From: Kudoa neothunni | Taxonomy: Eukaryota > Cnidaria | Length of the DNA: 64,000 nucleotides | Direction: 5' to 3' | NCBI GenBank assembly: GCA_964304625.1 | Contig: OZ199838.1 | Location: forward strand, 4,340,001 to 4,404,000 | Shown here: positions 24,001 to 38,268 of the stretch, one piece after another | Numbering within the stretch: the first letter of the stretch is position 1 | How the letters are laid out: the number at the start of each line of letters is the position of its first letter | Program-made: the position numbers and the translations under genes | Notes under the pieces: generated by a model | Database searches by the model: none | What the model saw: only the letters and a program-made list of their open reading frames with translations | Told to the model about the DNA's origin: nothing

Positions 24001-27000
24001 TTAAGGTTGATTCAAGTCGTGTATAATATATTTTTCTATAGAAAAAACATCTTCGAAAATTAAATAACGACGTTTAGTACTTTCGTTATATAATTTTTCG
24101 TAACAATTATTTTTCGGCGTATGGGATAATCAACAACAAATGCATAAAGTGCAATTAACCATAACAAAGGCTGCATTCGAAGACATTTAATTCTTGTTTT
24201 AAAACTAGAAGTTTGAAGCGTCAAATCTACGAATTATTTTTTATTAAAATTTCTCAATAATTCTAAGTAAGTTGTAGCGTCTGCGATTGATTATATTGAA
24301 TTAATTTTTTACACAATTATATAAAGTTTATATAAAGTGAGAGGTTTTATGTATGCTTAAAAATTTCGGTTGATCGTAGCGTGTTAACAGTTATTAATAT
24401 TTTAAGGTACATCTACATGCAACGTTCAGGAAAAAACATTGAAAATAATATATCTTATTAATTTAATTTTTTGTTAAAATGGATCATTTAAATAGTTTGT
24501 AAAAATTTTGGACTGTAGATTCGTTAAGATACACATTAAAGTAAAAAATTTAGTTGAACAGTTTTCTGTCGTGCGCGCGGAATGTAGTTCAAAATTTTTA
24601 TGCGGTTTTCAAATTGGATGGAATTTTTAAATATAATAAATGATGTGGATGTATAAATATTGAAATACTGCATTTCGGAGTATTATTATTATTATTCAAA
24701 AGAATTTGAATAATAATATGATTTTTTCGCCATTTAAGGATATTATTTAATAATAATGCCTTTTATAAAACCTAATATTAATAAATTGAGTCAGTAAGAA
24801 GTAATATTTAACATATTTGCAACATTTTATTCATATTAATTGTTTAGTGCTACTTTTGTAATAAACTGGAATATAAAGTTATTTCATATGATTTTTAACT
24901 ACAGGTTATTTCAGTGCAGTTCCTTTCATTTTAGATATAACCAGAAATGTCTTATATTATCGTAATTTCCTCACAATATTTACTGGCCTTTTTTGATTTG
25001 AGTGGTTTCCTGGTTGTTTTATTGCGGAGAATAGGAAATTTAAATTTGACTAATGAGCTACGCAATGTCAATGATATAATCTTAGAAACGATACAATCAC
25101 GTCTCATTATTCATATTATACCCAATAATTTATATTTGTTTAATTACTTGTATTTTGTAAATAATCCGCCACATTCTTTGGCATAACAATAAAATGAAAA
25201 ATGTAATATTGGTAATATAATGAGTTTACTGCATGATAATAATTTTAAAAGTCATTATAAAGGTTTTGTATATCAGCTAAAGTTCCCATAAAAATAATGC
25301 AAATTTTTAATGTTATTCGATTATTTTATATGGTTTTATTATTGCGTTATTGGAATTGTTGTTTTTTAATCTTATATGTAATCGATATTTTAGGTTCTTT
25401 CGCGATAATTAATTTAATCCAGGATTAAATTAAAATAGCCTGCATTAAAATAAATTTTGGTACATTTTTAATAGTTTGAGATATTCAAAAAGGAATAATA
25501 TTTTAGTTTAATTACGAAGACTAATTCATTGTTAAAATGACACAGATGTTTAATATTCGAAAAAATTAGTCATACTGTTACTCGTTTAATCTAATATCAA
25601 AAACTTTACTTATGGACAAAATTTGTAACTAAATAATTTTAATAGCTTGTTACACTTTCCAAAATGTGAATTTCGAGTTACTCGTCAGTAAAAAATCAAT
25701 CAAAACCAAAACTGCTGCCTACAAGCTTCTGCAGGTTTGCTATTCTACTTACTGTCGTTGCTCTCACTATAACATTACTCAGAGAGTGGCAGTTATGATG
25801 TTAAAGCCTCTACGAACACAGCCCTTGAATTTGAGGTGATTGTTTACTTGTATTAACAATTTGCCTAATAAAAAGTAGAAAACCCCATGTCAAAGATCTG
25901 ATGGGAGAAAGTTGCAAACAAAAAACAAATTTAACTAATCAAGTATTTCATCCCTATATTTGTGTTGGCGGACCTCTTAAGTCTAACACAAAAATCTTAT
26001 TCCTCGCTATCGAAAAAGGTTCGATAGCCGTAAAAATGATCTATTTTAGACGGTTGACCTTCAAGAAAATTCCACTGAAATTCCTATTGAAATTGATTCA
26101 ATTATTGGTAATTTAGGTGTTGCTTCGTTAACGCTAATTTATTTAGAGCTGTTGCTGAATGGATTAGGTTGCGAAAGTTTCAACTCCCGGTGGTCATGTG
26201 CCAAAGGGTAATAAGATGTGTATTAAACACATATAATCACTTAATATTCCTCGATAGAATCGGAAATATTTGTGAAAGGCTTGAAAGTGTTCTTGTAGGC
26301 GATGTGATTGAAAATATCAAAAGTCTCATCAAGTTAATGAATAAATTCTGAATTAAAATGAGTTATTACGTATATTTATAGCACATATCAATCTTCAGAG
26401 TGTTGGCAAGGAGGTATAATGAATTTAGTCATTATATTCGTTAATTTTTCTGGATATGTAAAAATGTTTTTTAGCATGCCTGGCTTTTGGCGAGCTATCA
26501 AGAAGATGCCTTATAACCATCGACCAACTTCCGGAAAGTAACACACATTATTACAGCGAGTAACCGATTGTACGCATTAGATCAAAATTATAAAATTTAA
26601 ATTGGACATAATACGTCGTTATAATTTTTTATCCATTAATGCTTGCATCAGTTACAGAATATAGCAGAAGTTCTCCAAAAATTAGTTTTATCAAATTTGG
26701 ACATGCTTTTGAGTCTTTTAACAACTTTATTGATTGGTTTTATAACTTTATTAAATTTGCATACATAAATAGAAAGATTTTATATTGAAGATCTTATTAG
26801 GCATTTTTAAATCATTAGTTTCAACCCGAGTCCGTAAATTAAGCACTGAGACAATCATATTAATTTTTCAATAATTTTTTTAATATATTATTAAACTACT
26901 ATAAGCTATTTTTTATAAAAGAAATATTTTCAACAGCATATCTGTTGTTTGTAAAATATTTTTAAAAATTCACCTAATTAAACTAATAAGCCATTTGTCC

Positions 27001-30000
27001 ATAATGCGAAAATTGTTTGTTTGGATATAAATGCGGGCTACCATTACTTTATTTTATTATTTATGAATTCTTTAATGACACAATTTTTCAAAATTTTATC
27101 TAAAAAATTCGGACTATTTTGAGCATAATTAAACCTGAATGTTTTATTTGACGATTATTTTTTTTAATGATAAATGAAAATATTTTTTACTTTATACCTT
27201 ATATAATGCTCTTCTTTCAAAAGTGTCGCAGTCAATTGGAAAACACCAAACGCCTCCTTCGGTTTACTAGGAGGCAGTAAAGGCACGTTAAATCATTCAC
27301 TGATTGTTTTAAATTACATTAAATTATTAATAGAAATAAAATTTGTTGGTTTAACTGTAACATGAACCAATCAATTTACATTATAGTCCTGATTTAACCT
27401 TTAACCTTATAATTATTGGCTTTTTTACCTTACAGCAAATTTAGTATATTAAATGTGAAAAATTTAAACGTCTAATTTTTCTTATTTTCACATAAAATTG
27501 AAACTAGCGTTGTCAGTGTTATCCGGTTTCGTCACTCTGGTTTTTTAATTGGCCGAATAATCGCAAAATGGTAATTCAAAAGTAAGAAATTCTTGCTCAT
27601 TTTAAGAAATTGAAATATAGTTGTAGTTTATTTCGTTGCAAGGTATTTTCGAATTAATGTGTTTGTACCTAACATAATGCTCTGTTTCAAAGTAAAGTGT
27701 GTACACAGGGGGTTCCCCCAAAGACGAAGGACAATTCTACTTTTTAATAATTCCATCTTAAAAATAAAAGAAAACAGAAATACAAGTCAAAATGAAATTG
27801 CCATACATTTTTTTAAAACAAGCATTATAAAATGTTATACTCTATTCGAGACCAACATTTTGGATTTTTTCATCATTTATAACAGTGCACTATCTTACCG
27901 TGGCCTCAGACCAATTTGGAATTGTCGCAAAAAATATTGAGATTCTAAATGCTTGAATTCTGGGAAGTTATTTTTGTATTGATGATATCCCATGCTAGCT
28001 TAAGCTATCAATTATAAATTATTGTTTAATCAATTCAAAAAATTTTAAATTTTAGTTGATATCTAAATGAATTTAAATTAAACAGAATATTATCTGCTTG
28101 ATTGATTTTTCTTAATTTTATTTGATGAATGATCATACAAAAAAATGAAACCACGTCTAAATACAGTTGTTTTTTCTAGCATAGAAAAAAGGGCCATAAT
28201 ACAGTAACTAGAATTTATTGGAATTGAAAAAACCATTTTTGATATAATCGAAGGCCAGAAACGTAAATTAAAATGAATTAGTCAACAAAAATATTTGTTT
28301 GTAACCAAGTTGTATATTTGTTTCAAATATGAGGTCACCATGCGACGTGACACCTGAGAGTTCATTCCAAACTGAAAATGGTGAACAACAACATTGCCTA
28401 TTATTCAAAGTTGAATGGAATGAATATACAAAATGTGATGACGACACAACATTAGATTCAATAGCATTCGGATCGCTTAAAATCCAAAAAATAATTCTCA
28501 GTTTATCGTAAAATATTACACGTCTCTACTTTAACTATTTGTGAGTAACACCTTACCGAAGGGAATATTCTCGTTTGCTGGAACTATAAAAACGAATCGA
28601 AGAAATAGAGTATTACGCTTTACATTAGATGATCTTATTCGAATTCGAATGGGGGAATTTTTCTACATGTCGACCAAAGGGGTCATAACTTTGAATTTTA
28701 TGCGCCAATTATAAATTTAGATATTATTCACATGTATAATTAATTATTATTACTTTATTCAATAAATTTTGATTCTTTCATGCAGAAATTTGTTCGGAGG
28801 TCCGATTTTGGTTGGAAACGGTGTTTGAAACTTTTAATTAATAGATTTTATGAGAAAACAATCCAATTCTGATTCTGAAAACAAAAATACTTTCCAAGCG
28901 TCTTATGATGATAATCGCTGTCAAATTATTTATTTTTCTTATTTGATTTTTTAAAATTATTTGTTAGAATGCCTATTAATTGCAGTTTGTCCGGAATAGA
29001 CTAATAATATTTCATTCGACTCTCAATAATTACGGTAACATTAATGCTACAGTCATGCCTCGGCAGTACAAAATTAATATGCAATATCGAGTTTGCCCAT
29101 GTGGATATACAAAAAAACGATTAAGCCATTTATTGGCTCCTTTTTAAACATAAATTTATTTATATAATTAAATAGAGAATTTCCATTTTTTGTTTCATAT
29201 ATAAAGAAATAGTCTAACATTTTCATCTGCACTTTTCTTTCTTTAGAATAGCTTATTCTCGATCCATAAAAGGATGTAAATCAGACCTTATGGATCTTCG
29301 CATATAAAGGTGTGTTTAAGAGTTAATAAGACTTCCTGAATTTTAGATGTAGACACTTTTACAACTAATTGTTCCTTATGACACTCATCATCAGAGATAC
29401 TGGCGCATGACCCGCTCTTAAATTAGACCACTAATAAAGTCTCTTCTTCATTCACGTTTTCGTTTGTTAGAAATGTCGTAGCTGGAAAGTTTTTTGTTCT
29501 ATCTGAAAGATTCTAACGAGGGTTAAATGCTCTTTAATTTTAAAATGTACTTTTTAAACAAGACATAATTATTCTATTATTAAGGTCAAATTTCTAAGTT
29601 GTTCACTTTTTAACTCCTTATTGACTTAATTGAATTATTACAACGAATAATTTTGAATTTCTCGCCAACATCTTTCTGTATCCTTGTCATGGTCAGATTT
29701 ACTACGCAATGTCGAATCAGAACGGGTTTTCCGGACCCTGGAACTGCTACGCAATACAAAATTAATTCACAATATTGAGCAATTTCATATTAATTTTTTA
29801 TTCATAACTAATTTTATCATATGTTTTACGAGATAATAATGTAGTTATTACTTAGCAATATCCAAATTTACAATTAGTTAGAAAATACGAAATATATTGG
29901 ACAACCACGTAATACCGAGGAACGACTGTATTGAGATAAATTGGTTAATCTGGAATGTGATAATGGAACAATTTCCCCCGCCAATTTTATTAAATTTTGA

Positions 30001-33000
30001 ATTGCGCAATCCATAATGAGAACTCTGGCAATATGAACGTAATTTTAAATGCTATTTATCATCTAGTCTGTAAAAGCTACCGAAATATGCTTTCGTTGTG
30101 TTGGGGTTATTTTCGTATATGACTGAAATAAAAACCTACGTAGTATTAAATTAACAAATTGGAGATTTCTATTCAAAAAAGTCATCTAAGTTATTGTATT
30201 TACACTAACAATCTTTATTGATAGCTTTCCCCTCTATAGATTATAGTTAAAGGGGTGAAATCAAGTACAGAAAATGTGTGTGATCGGTTCGCTGCTGTCT
30301 ACGAAATGTGCTAATATTAATTTTAAACTATAAGTTGTACAAAAAATCAAAAGAGCGCTTTTATACGAAGAGAGATATGCAACAGTTGGTCATGGGGACA
30401 TTTGTTAGGGACGCTGCTTGTTATGTGTGTTGACGTTCGCGAGGGCTTTTCCTCCAGCTGAATTTGATACCTACGCTCAAGATTTTGATGGGGTATACTT
30501 GTGAAATTATTGGTGTTTCATTTTTGTCGGCAATTTAGGGATTGTGTTGTGTGTGGCACTATTTGATAACGAACTTATATGTCGAAGAGCTGCTTCAGTA
30601 TCTTTGTTAGATAAGTAGATTTATATGACAAGCTAAAATAGGCTGTAATTCAAGAGCCTGGTAGGAAGAATGGTAATCTCATCAACATTTTTTAACTGTT
30701 TAGTTGCATGATTTTACTCTAGAAATGTATATCCCATGGCATAGAATTAGTCACAACATGCGATTATAATAATGTCAAATCGTTGGATTTTTGTTATAAA
30801 AACTCTGACGTATTTTTGTGCTACTGAATTGATTTTTATATCTTTACCACAACAACTATAGTCCGAATGTGTACAAACTGGGATCTTATCAGGAAGCCAT
30901 ACTTGGCCACTTGATTGATTTTAGACTTGAATATTGGGAAATGTGATTTTTATCATGTAAGTTTATGAATTTATCAACATTAAGAAATACTCGTATTTTG
31001 GCTTCGTCCACCTTGGCAGATTTGGCTGCAGAGTTCCCCTCAATTTTTATCGATGGTACTTAGCTGTGTTCGATGAATTATATTTATAACAAATTGTGCG
31101 CTTTTATGTTGCAGTTTTGCTTGAAAAGCTATATAACCAAATTTATGTCACTCAACAAATCAAATACCGCGCAAATTCATGGATTAGTGTTAGCATATTC
31201 GAACGTAGTAGCTGAACTGAGTGATAAACTTGATGCATCCACTATTAACCTTCAGTTTAATAAAATAATTCAAAAAGTAATATCTTATTCATTTCTCATT
31301 AAGCTTTATTATTGAACTTTTTAATTCGCTTTTTATAGGTACAAGATATCATGATTGAGGGGTGGCCGTTCCACAGCAAAAAATTTGATCAAAATCTCCT
31401 GTAATTTATTATTTTCTTTTAGTTTTACTTTATATCGGCTTTAAATAATTCCATGTAAGTGGTACATTTCTTCGCAAAGATGATCGCCTTAGAAACAAAT
31501 TATCCAAATTTATTCTCTCAGGAATACTATAGTCAGTTATTTTGTAGAAAACAATAAACTAACTGCTATTTAGAAATGGTGTTTGAAAATATTCATTCGG
31601 GTTTAACTTCAACTCACTCTCCTTTAGGTCGTAAGAAAACTATAACAAATTTGACTTTTGTAGTATATATACATCACATAGGAAAAATGCACCTTTTTCT
31701 TTCAATATATCCGCCACAATCCTACTCTTTGTTCTAATCTACTATTGACTGCTCTGGATGGTTCGTTTATATTTACTATATTCAATATGATCATTATTAT
31801 AGATTACCTAATGAATACTCTTCTCCCCATGGTGAATTCTTCGAGAAAACAATTGTAAGTTGTACTACTACATTCATTCGTATTAGATTGCTTATATAGA
31901 CTTTATTAATTGTATTTTTGTCTGAATAAAAATCGTTTTTTTAATTATTGAATTTTAAATACAAATTTTCTTTTTTAAATACTTTCAAAATACTGATTTA
32001 AACCTGAAATAAAAACCTTGTCGAATTAGCTTACGTTATTAATTATTTAGGCGTCCCCCTTGTGGAAGTTTTACTCTATATTCCTGACGTGCTAGCTGAA
32101 AAATATTTCGATAAAGTAATTTCTGTATAACTTTAACTAAAGTAATTAATATGAACCATTAGCTATATGAGTGCTATCTAAAGTTGTTTCACATGGAAAG
32201 AAATATGATCAATGAAGAACCCGATAATATACATGCCAAAGCTTGTTCCATCAAATTGTTGTGCATGTAACTTAGATTGTCTGATTGATTTTTTGAACAA
32301 TTAAGCTTAGTCTTTTCTCGAGTGTTTCACCCAAGAAAATTACTGATTATGTTTGGAATGACTTTTTAAATTGGAATGACTTTTTAAATTTGCTGATTGT
32401 TGCCACTCAAAACTACACAGTCAATAAACAAGGCGACGTGGGTCTTTAGTAATTTTAAATCATATATATTAATAAATCAAATATTGAGCCACCTTACCTT
32501 ATACGTTTGGAGACAACTAGTAACCTTTGGATATAAAAACTTGAAATTTTTCGTATTAATTGTTTTAAAAATTATTCAGTATTTGTCGAAAAATTATATG
32601 AATATTATTTAAGGCGAGTTATTGAAAAAAAGCTTTAAATTATTTAATACTTATCAAGCAAACTCTGCATCTTTAGAAAACGTTTGAAACTCCATTATTA
32701 ACTAAAATAACAGCAACTATTTTCTTATATTAATTTAACTGTATTTTTTGTAAATATTCAGTTTACAATAATGCGTGGCTCTATAATTCAACCTAATAAT
32801 CCTATATTCTCCCCCTCAAAATTATTTTTGTATAGTTTAAAAAATTAACGAAAATGAATCGTTTTTGTCAACAAAATTACAACTACTAATGAGCAAATTC
32901 ACAAGAAGATATTGTGTAATTTGATCAATTTTTTTACATTAATTCTTATCACATATTTTCGTCTGTGCGTGCTAAAATTCTCCGCATACTTTATACTATG

Positions 33001-36000
33001 TTGAAAAATTATTACTAAAACTAATTTTTTATAATTGATTAAATATTCTTGTATGATGTATAGTTATTATATTCTGTCGTTATATTTAATTTTCTCTCAT
33101 TCCAATTTCTTTCAGCCAATACTATGATGAACCTACTTCATGCTATATAATTTTCATTTTTAATTTTCAGTAAATTATTGTTTACATTTTTTGGCTATAT
33201 ATTTGTAATTTTAACGAAAATTGATTAACTGTCGTAATGATTGCCTCGTTAGAACTTCATAGATTTATTGGTGAACCGGGAGATTAAATTTACTTAGAAA
33301 ATTTGATCACAAACTTTTTAAATTAACAGATAAAATTAGAGTAATTATCATAGAGTTTATAAGAAGTTTAATTATGTATGAATCTTTGATAAGGATTAAT
33401 TTAAAAAAATTATATTGTTTCCAACTTCGAAAGCCAGACAGATTAAAAATTTATAACAATTATTAAATGTTATTACATACAATCCTTGTGATGGAATTAA
33501 AAAATTGAGTGGTTGAGTCCTCATTTTAGTTAGAGGATTAACTAAATCAGATGTCTATTTTTGGGATGTTTCTTTCATTTATTTTATGATATTTGTGAAT
33601 TTAGTGTCCGAATAATGGCCGTTGAATACATACCCCGCATAATAGAGTTGTTATGTGGCCCATCTTTCGAAGTGGTTATCGATAAAAAATTGTATGTGTA
33701 TTTTTTTCTCCTTCATTGATTAAGGTTGTAGGATGGAATCACTGGTGGGCGCCTTATTACGCCAGTCAGCTGAAAGAGTTCAGAAATTGAGAACTGCTGC
33801 ACGAATTTCCTTTTGTGAACTCCTTCTTAGTGAAAGTTTCCCGTAATAACTTTTTCTCTATTTCTCTCTTTCATCCATCAATTGCTTTCATATTTAGGGT
33901 AGCCAAACAATGCTCCATCATCGATAACTCATCAGACATAATACCCTTCTTGAAAAAGTGCGTTCTTACTTTTGAGATTTTTTTTTCAATAGAAAATGAT
34001 AAATAGAGTCAGTGAAAATTGGTGCGTCAATTCAAATGGATTTATTGTCAACTATCATATGCTACAATATCCCACCTATGCTTCAAGTTCTCTGTTGGGA
34101 ATTTTCGCATTCGTGGCGTCGCCCGGATGTGTCAATTTGGTAGGATTACATTTTCATTTCTCATTTATTATACATAATGTAAACTCATTAAAATAAAATA
34201 TTCATTATTACATATGGAATTCAAATATTAAATGATCGTTAAGCCAAATTCAATATAATTATATATACATAAGGTGGAAAAAATCAAAATATTTGGTATT
34301 TAATGTTAACTTATATGAATTCTCCCATGACCAAATACAGCGAGTATCCATTTTTACGCATTCTATTCAGGGAGGGGGAAAGTGCAATAAACTAGCCACT
34401 AAACCACTTATTTTCTGACTTTGATGCACACATATACGATTGAATTTTTTTAATATCGCAAAATGTATATAATTTAAGTATTAACAACTAACTTAAACGA
34501 CAAATCTTAGAAAGAAACAATATTTTTAGCACTTTAAAGTATTGTAACAGTCTTTGGCGAAATTTATATTCCTTAATTTTTGTTTCATCTGTTGTTACAC
34601 ATTTTCCTTAATTACAAAAGATTTTGGCACTTTTATTTATTTATTTATTAAAATTCTATTACTTATGTTTATTCAGAACTTATTATATTCCGATATAGTA
34701 TTAATGACCCTCACAAGAGATGGCTATTGGATTGGAATTTTGTTTTGTATTATTCTGTAATATTAATGTCTTTTATTTAATTTGGTCAATGATTGAGGAT
34801 AAAAAACATCAATCAATAGACCAATCCCGCCTAAAAACTACGGTCAACTTTTTGATCGCGTGACTTTTATTCTAACCATTTTCTATCCTATTTTAATTCA
34901 GATTGTTTAAAAATTCACAAAATATCCTGAGATTAAAATAAAAATATTATCAGTTTAGTATCTATAAATTATCTATTGTATGTAAAAATGGTTACTTAGT
35001 GTAATAATAAAAAAATCATTTTATTCCGTATTATTCTCATATTTATTTGGATATTTATCACTAATTCTAAGTATTAAGTTATTAATGATTTATTCCATTT
35101 TTAACACTCGGTCATACAACTATGTTTAATGAAATTTAATAAAAAGATTGATTAAGTAGCAATTTTTATTTAATTATGTCGAAATTACCATTTATGTATC
35201 TGAATATACAATAAAATTACTCATCATTAGTTGTTCTTAGCAGTTTATCTAAACTTATTCTAAAAACCTGATTTTTGTGTAAATAAAAAAATTAATTTTC
35301 CTATTCATACGATTATTCTATATTTACAGAAATTACATTCTAGTATAATGTTAGAAATTAATAAAAAAATATAAAATTACTTTTAAAATTTTAAATAGTC
35401 ACATTCATTTGTCCATAGGTAATAGAAATCTCTTTATGAGAAAAAAGATACGGTACCTGTGCAATAATACATCATTATCATTTTCTAATTCAATGACCGA
35501 ATTTGTGTTGAAAATTAATTTGGCTTTTGTTCGGTATGTAAAGTGGTTATTTCCCCGAAACAATCTGGGGATATCGCAAAATCGTTTCCTCGTGGTATCT
35601 TCTTATTAGGACTGTTCCCATGTTTGAATTTTCCTATGGATAAAATATTTATTGGTTTTTCTATCCATTTTTTAACAATTTTTTAACATTATTTGTTATT
35701 TTATTCTTTTTAATATATATTTGATGCATAAGAAGTACAAAGTTTTCATGAGTTGTTTGAAGAAATATTATTATACGATGGGGTAAAATACCTATATTCC
35801 TGAATTACATATTTAAATCTATCTCCAGATATTACGTATGTGTAATTTTTAAAAAACTTTATTCTAATTTTAAACGGCCATTCAAATTTCAATTTACAAC
35901 TCTCTATATTAAATATTAACAAGCTCTTATGGCCCATAATAAATTATTGTCTTTTTGAAAATCGTTTTATACAATGTCCTTGTTTTCGTTGAGTAAGAGT

Positions 36001-37647
36001 TTAATTATTTACTTTTCATATCATTAGTCAAATAATTATGAAGTATATTATATAATCCTTAAATAGTTATTTGAAGGAAAAATTAAAAAATCGTTTCATA
36101 GTTTAAATAAAAATAACGTTAAAAAATTATAATAACTTGTAAAAAATGAAACATTTGTCAAACAAATAAAATGGTTTTATCGGTTCACTTCACAGTCTTC
36201 AAAAACTGCTGTATATATATATATATATATATATTCCGCTTTAATAATCATTATCTATTATTTAATAATATCATGATAAAAATATATAACTTATTCTAAT
36301 GTGTTTCTTTTGTTGTTGATGAAATAGAAATCAAAAAAATTTTTTTTAGGAAAATGAACTTGTTAAAAATATATTTTATCACCTAGAAATAGCCTCCAAG
36401 TATTTTTATGTATGCAATCGCATTACATTATTAACCCCCGTTTGATAGTCATGCCGTAACAATCAAAAATATTGTGGATGCTATTGTGTTTATTGTGAAA
36501 AACTTTTCCATTCACATCAGAACAAGGGACTCGTTGATCATCTGCCTAGAGCCATTGATAAGTCACAAAATATTGATGAAGGCTACTCTTGAAGACAGGT
36601 AACAGAGTGATTTTATCCATAAGAAAAGTTTTATAATTTTTCCAATTTAAGGGAAATGCTTACAGAATTAATGTTGGATTTTCTTGCACAAGCTGTCAAT
36701 TCCACCCAAGTTGTAGGACGAATTAAACAAATAATTGATGGGTAATTTATACGAGACTTAATATTTTTTTTATCATTTGTTGTAGGTTGATTTCGTTAAT
36801 TGATATCACCGAATCAACAATCAAAAAACATGAATGCCTGAACCAAGTTTGTGCCTCAATTGGTCATTCGTTTCCAACGGTAATTTTTTTCAAATTAGTC
36901 TAATCAGGGAGCCATCTATCATAAACTGGCTGTTGTTATCGGCTCGTACAAATTTATTCCTAATTAACACACACGCATACTTAATCACTCTTAATGGTTT
37001 TTAATAATTTGCAGAGTTTTTTGGCACGGCAAATTTAAAATTTTAATTTTAAATGGCATATACGCACGCGCTGAAAATTTTTAACCCAAGCACCTCTTAT
37101 TCACACGCTTTGTACAGATATAAATTGTTAAAATCTGCTTTATTTATCTCTGACTGTTAATATCGAAGCGACGAAACAAAAATAATTAAATACAGTCAAA
37201 CTAATGATACCTAAATATTATTGATCGTGCCAATGACCATTCTCTTATTAAAATTCTCGTAGCTACAACTTATTGTGAATTATATATACACGTTATTTTT
37301 ATAGTCTGCTATTGTTAATTATTGTGAAAATTACTGTAAAAAGGATTAATTTTGTACGGTCCAATAGACACGTTCATATTTATTTGCATAACACCTTCCT
37401 GTTTCAGGTGAGAGTATATGCGGTGGAAAAACTTTATGTTTATTTTTCGGTGATTTGTCACGATGATGACTGTGAAAAAGATAAATTTGATAAGCTTCTC
37501 TCATTATTGTTGGATACTCAATGGTATTTAAATATATAAAGTGCTCATATCCTATTCTGATTTCACGCTGTTCCTAGGGACCAAAACGTTGAAGTTATAA
37601 AACCGAAAGTAGTAGAAATCCATGACATCATAGCATCCTTCAAATAA
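21049..37647 (+). CDS. TBCD: TBCD, tubulin-folding cofactor D, long-intron gene
   Basis: TBCD is a HEAT-repeat chaperone that captures beta-tubulin and assembles alpha/beta dimers with cofactors C and E. Exons matched by eye, in order: DVNDIKKVV (about 21690-21780); LVCCISIPFN (22022-22198); 26050-26107; 26147-26207 plus 26258-26332 (RWSCAKGIGN across the junction); 26382-26413 plus 26475-26537 (ECWQGACLAFGELSRR); about 30380-30480 (FVRDAACYVC); 30535-30600 (FDNELICRRAAS); 30735-30830; 30880-30950; 30985-31050; 31112-31278; 31804-31855; 33610-33690; 33735-33830; 33990-34140 (YPTYASSSLLG); 36440-36880; 37409-37524; 37580-37647. Small introns are 39-60 nt but several are 2-4 kb. Near 30430 a one-base gap splits CYVC from FARAF. 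The first exon and the parts between anchors are not fully resolved. The next gene, TRAPPC8, follows 620 bp downstream on the same strand. Confidence 0.85.
27505..28823 (+). mobile_element. decayed hAT DNA transposon, copy 2, inside a TBCD intron
   Basis: Its ends, TAGCGTTGTCAGTG... and ...GGTTGGAAACGGTG, are diverged forms of the hAT ends at 12360 and 13471. Near the right end it encodes the hAT C-terminal domain (RIFSFAGTIKTNRRN followed by TLDDLIRIRMGEFFYMS, about 28567-28670), better preserved than in copy 1. Blocks shared with copy 1 include CAACATTTTGGA (27855) and GATGATATCCCATGCTAG (27980). It sits between TBCD exons at 26537 and 30380 and runs parallel to the gene. Confidence 0.75.
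37030..37225 (-). repeat. R1 interspersed repeat, copy 4, inside a TBCD intron
   Basis: On the minus strand it shows CTGTACAAAGCGTGTGAATA, GCGTGCGTATATGCC and ATTTAGGTATCATTAGTTTG, in the same order as the other R1 copies. It lies in the intron that ends at the acceptor before 37409. Confidence 0.55.
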
Positions 37648-38268
37648 GAAGATATGCTGACTCAAAGTTATTGCTATCCGTCTAGAATAATTTTTTTGAA
37701 ATTGCTACATAAAATGTTGAAAGGAGACTTGTTTTATTTGATTGTTATAATATCTCAGAATTAATCTCTAAATTTTTAATCTCTAGCTCACACACAGAAT
37801 TTAAGAAATAGTACAAAAAATTGAAGGGCTTATGTTTGATTCAACTCACATGTTTAGAATATTTAACTGTTATTGGTTGTCTATAAGTCGACAGGTGTTG
37901 ACGCAATTTTTATTTGAAGTCAGTATTGATTACATTAAATCGATTATTTTATTGTTATTTGAGACTCTCAATTGTTAAGATACACGTGATAATTTTATTG
38001 GAAAACAATTTGCTGGCGTCTTCCATAATTATTAAGATTATCTGTATTGAACATTTTAATTAGATTGATTCCTAATTCAACTCGTCTCAGTTATCAAATC
38101 TTCTCTGCCTATTAGAATACAAGATAAATCTATATGATGATGTAAAACCATCAAAAACGCAACCTAAAACAACTACTATCATTGGGATATGCAACGACTT
38201 TAGGCGATCAGCCGAAAATAAGTCGAGTCGACTTGGAATAAAGAGCTTTTCATTATCCATGAAAATAA
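37648..38268. other. TBCD-TRAPPC8 intergenic region
   Basis: No separate gene is supported. A minus-strand ORF covers 38087-38290 but overlaps the TRAPPC8 start and has no recognisable family. TRAPPC8 promoter or leader sequence must lie here. Confidence 0.4.

Noticed and set aside
24947-25186. Plus-strand ORF of 79 codons inside a long TBCD intron
   Set aside because: It lacks TBCD similarity and has an AT-driven Leu/Ile/Asn composition.
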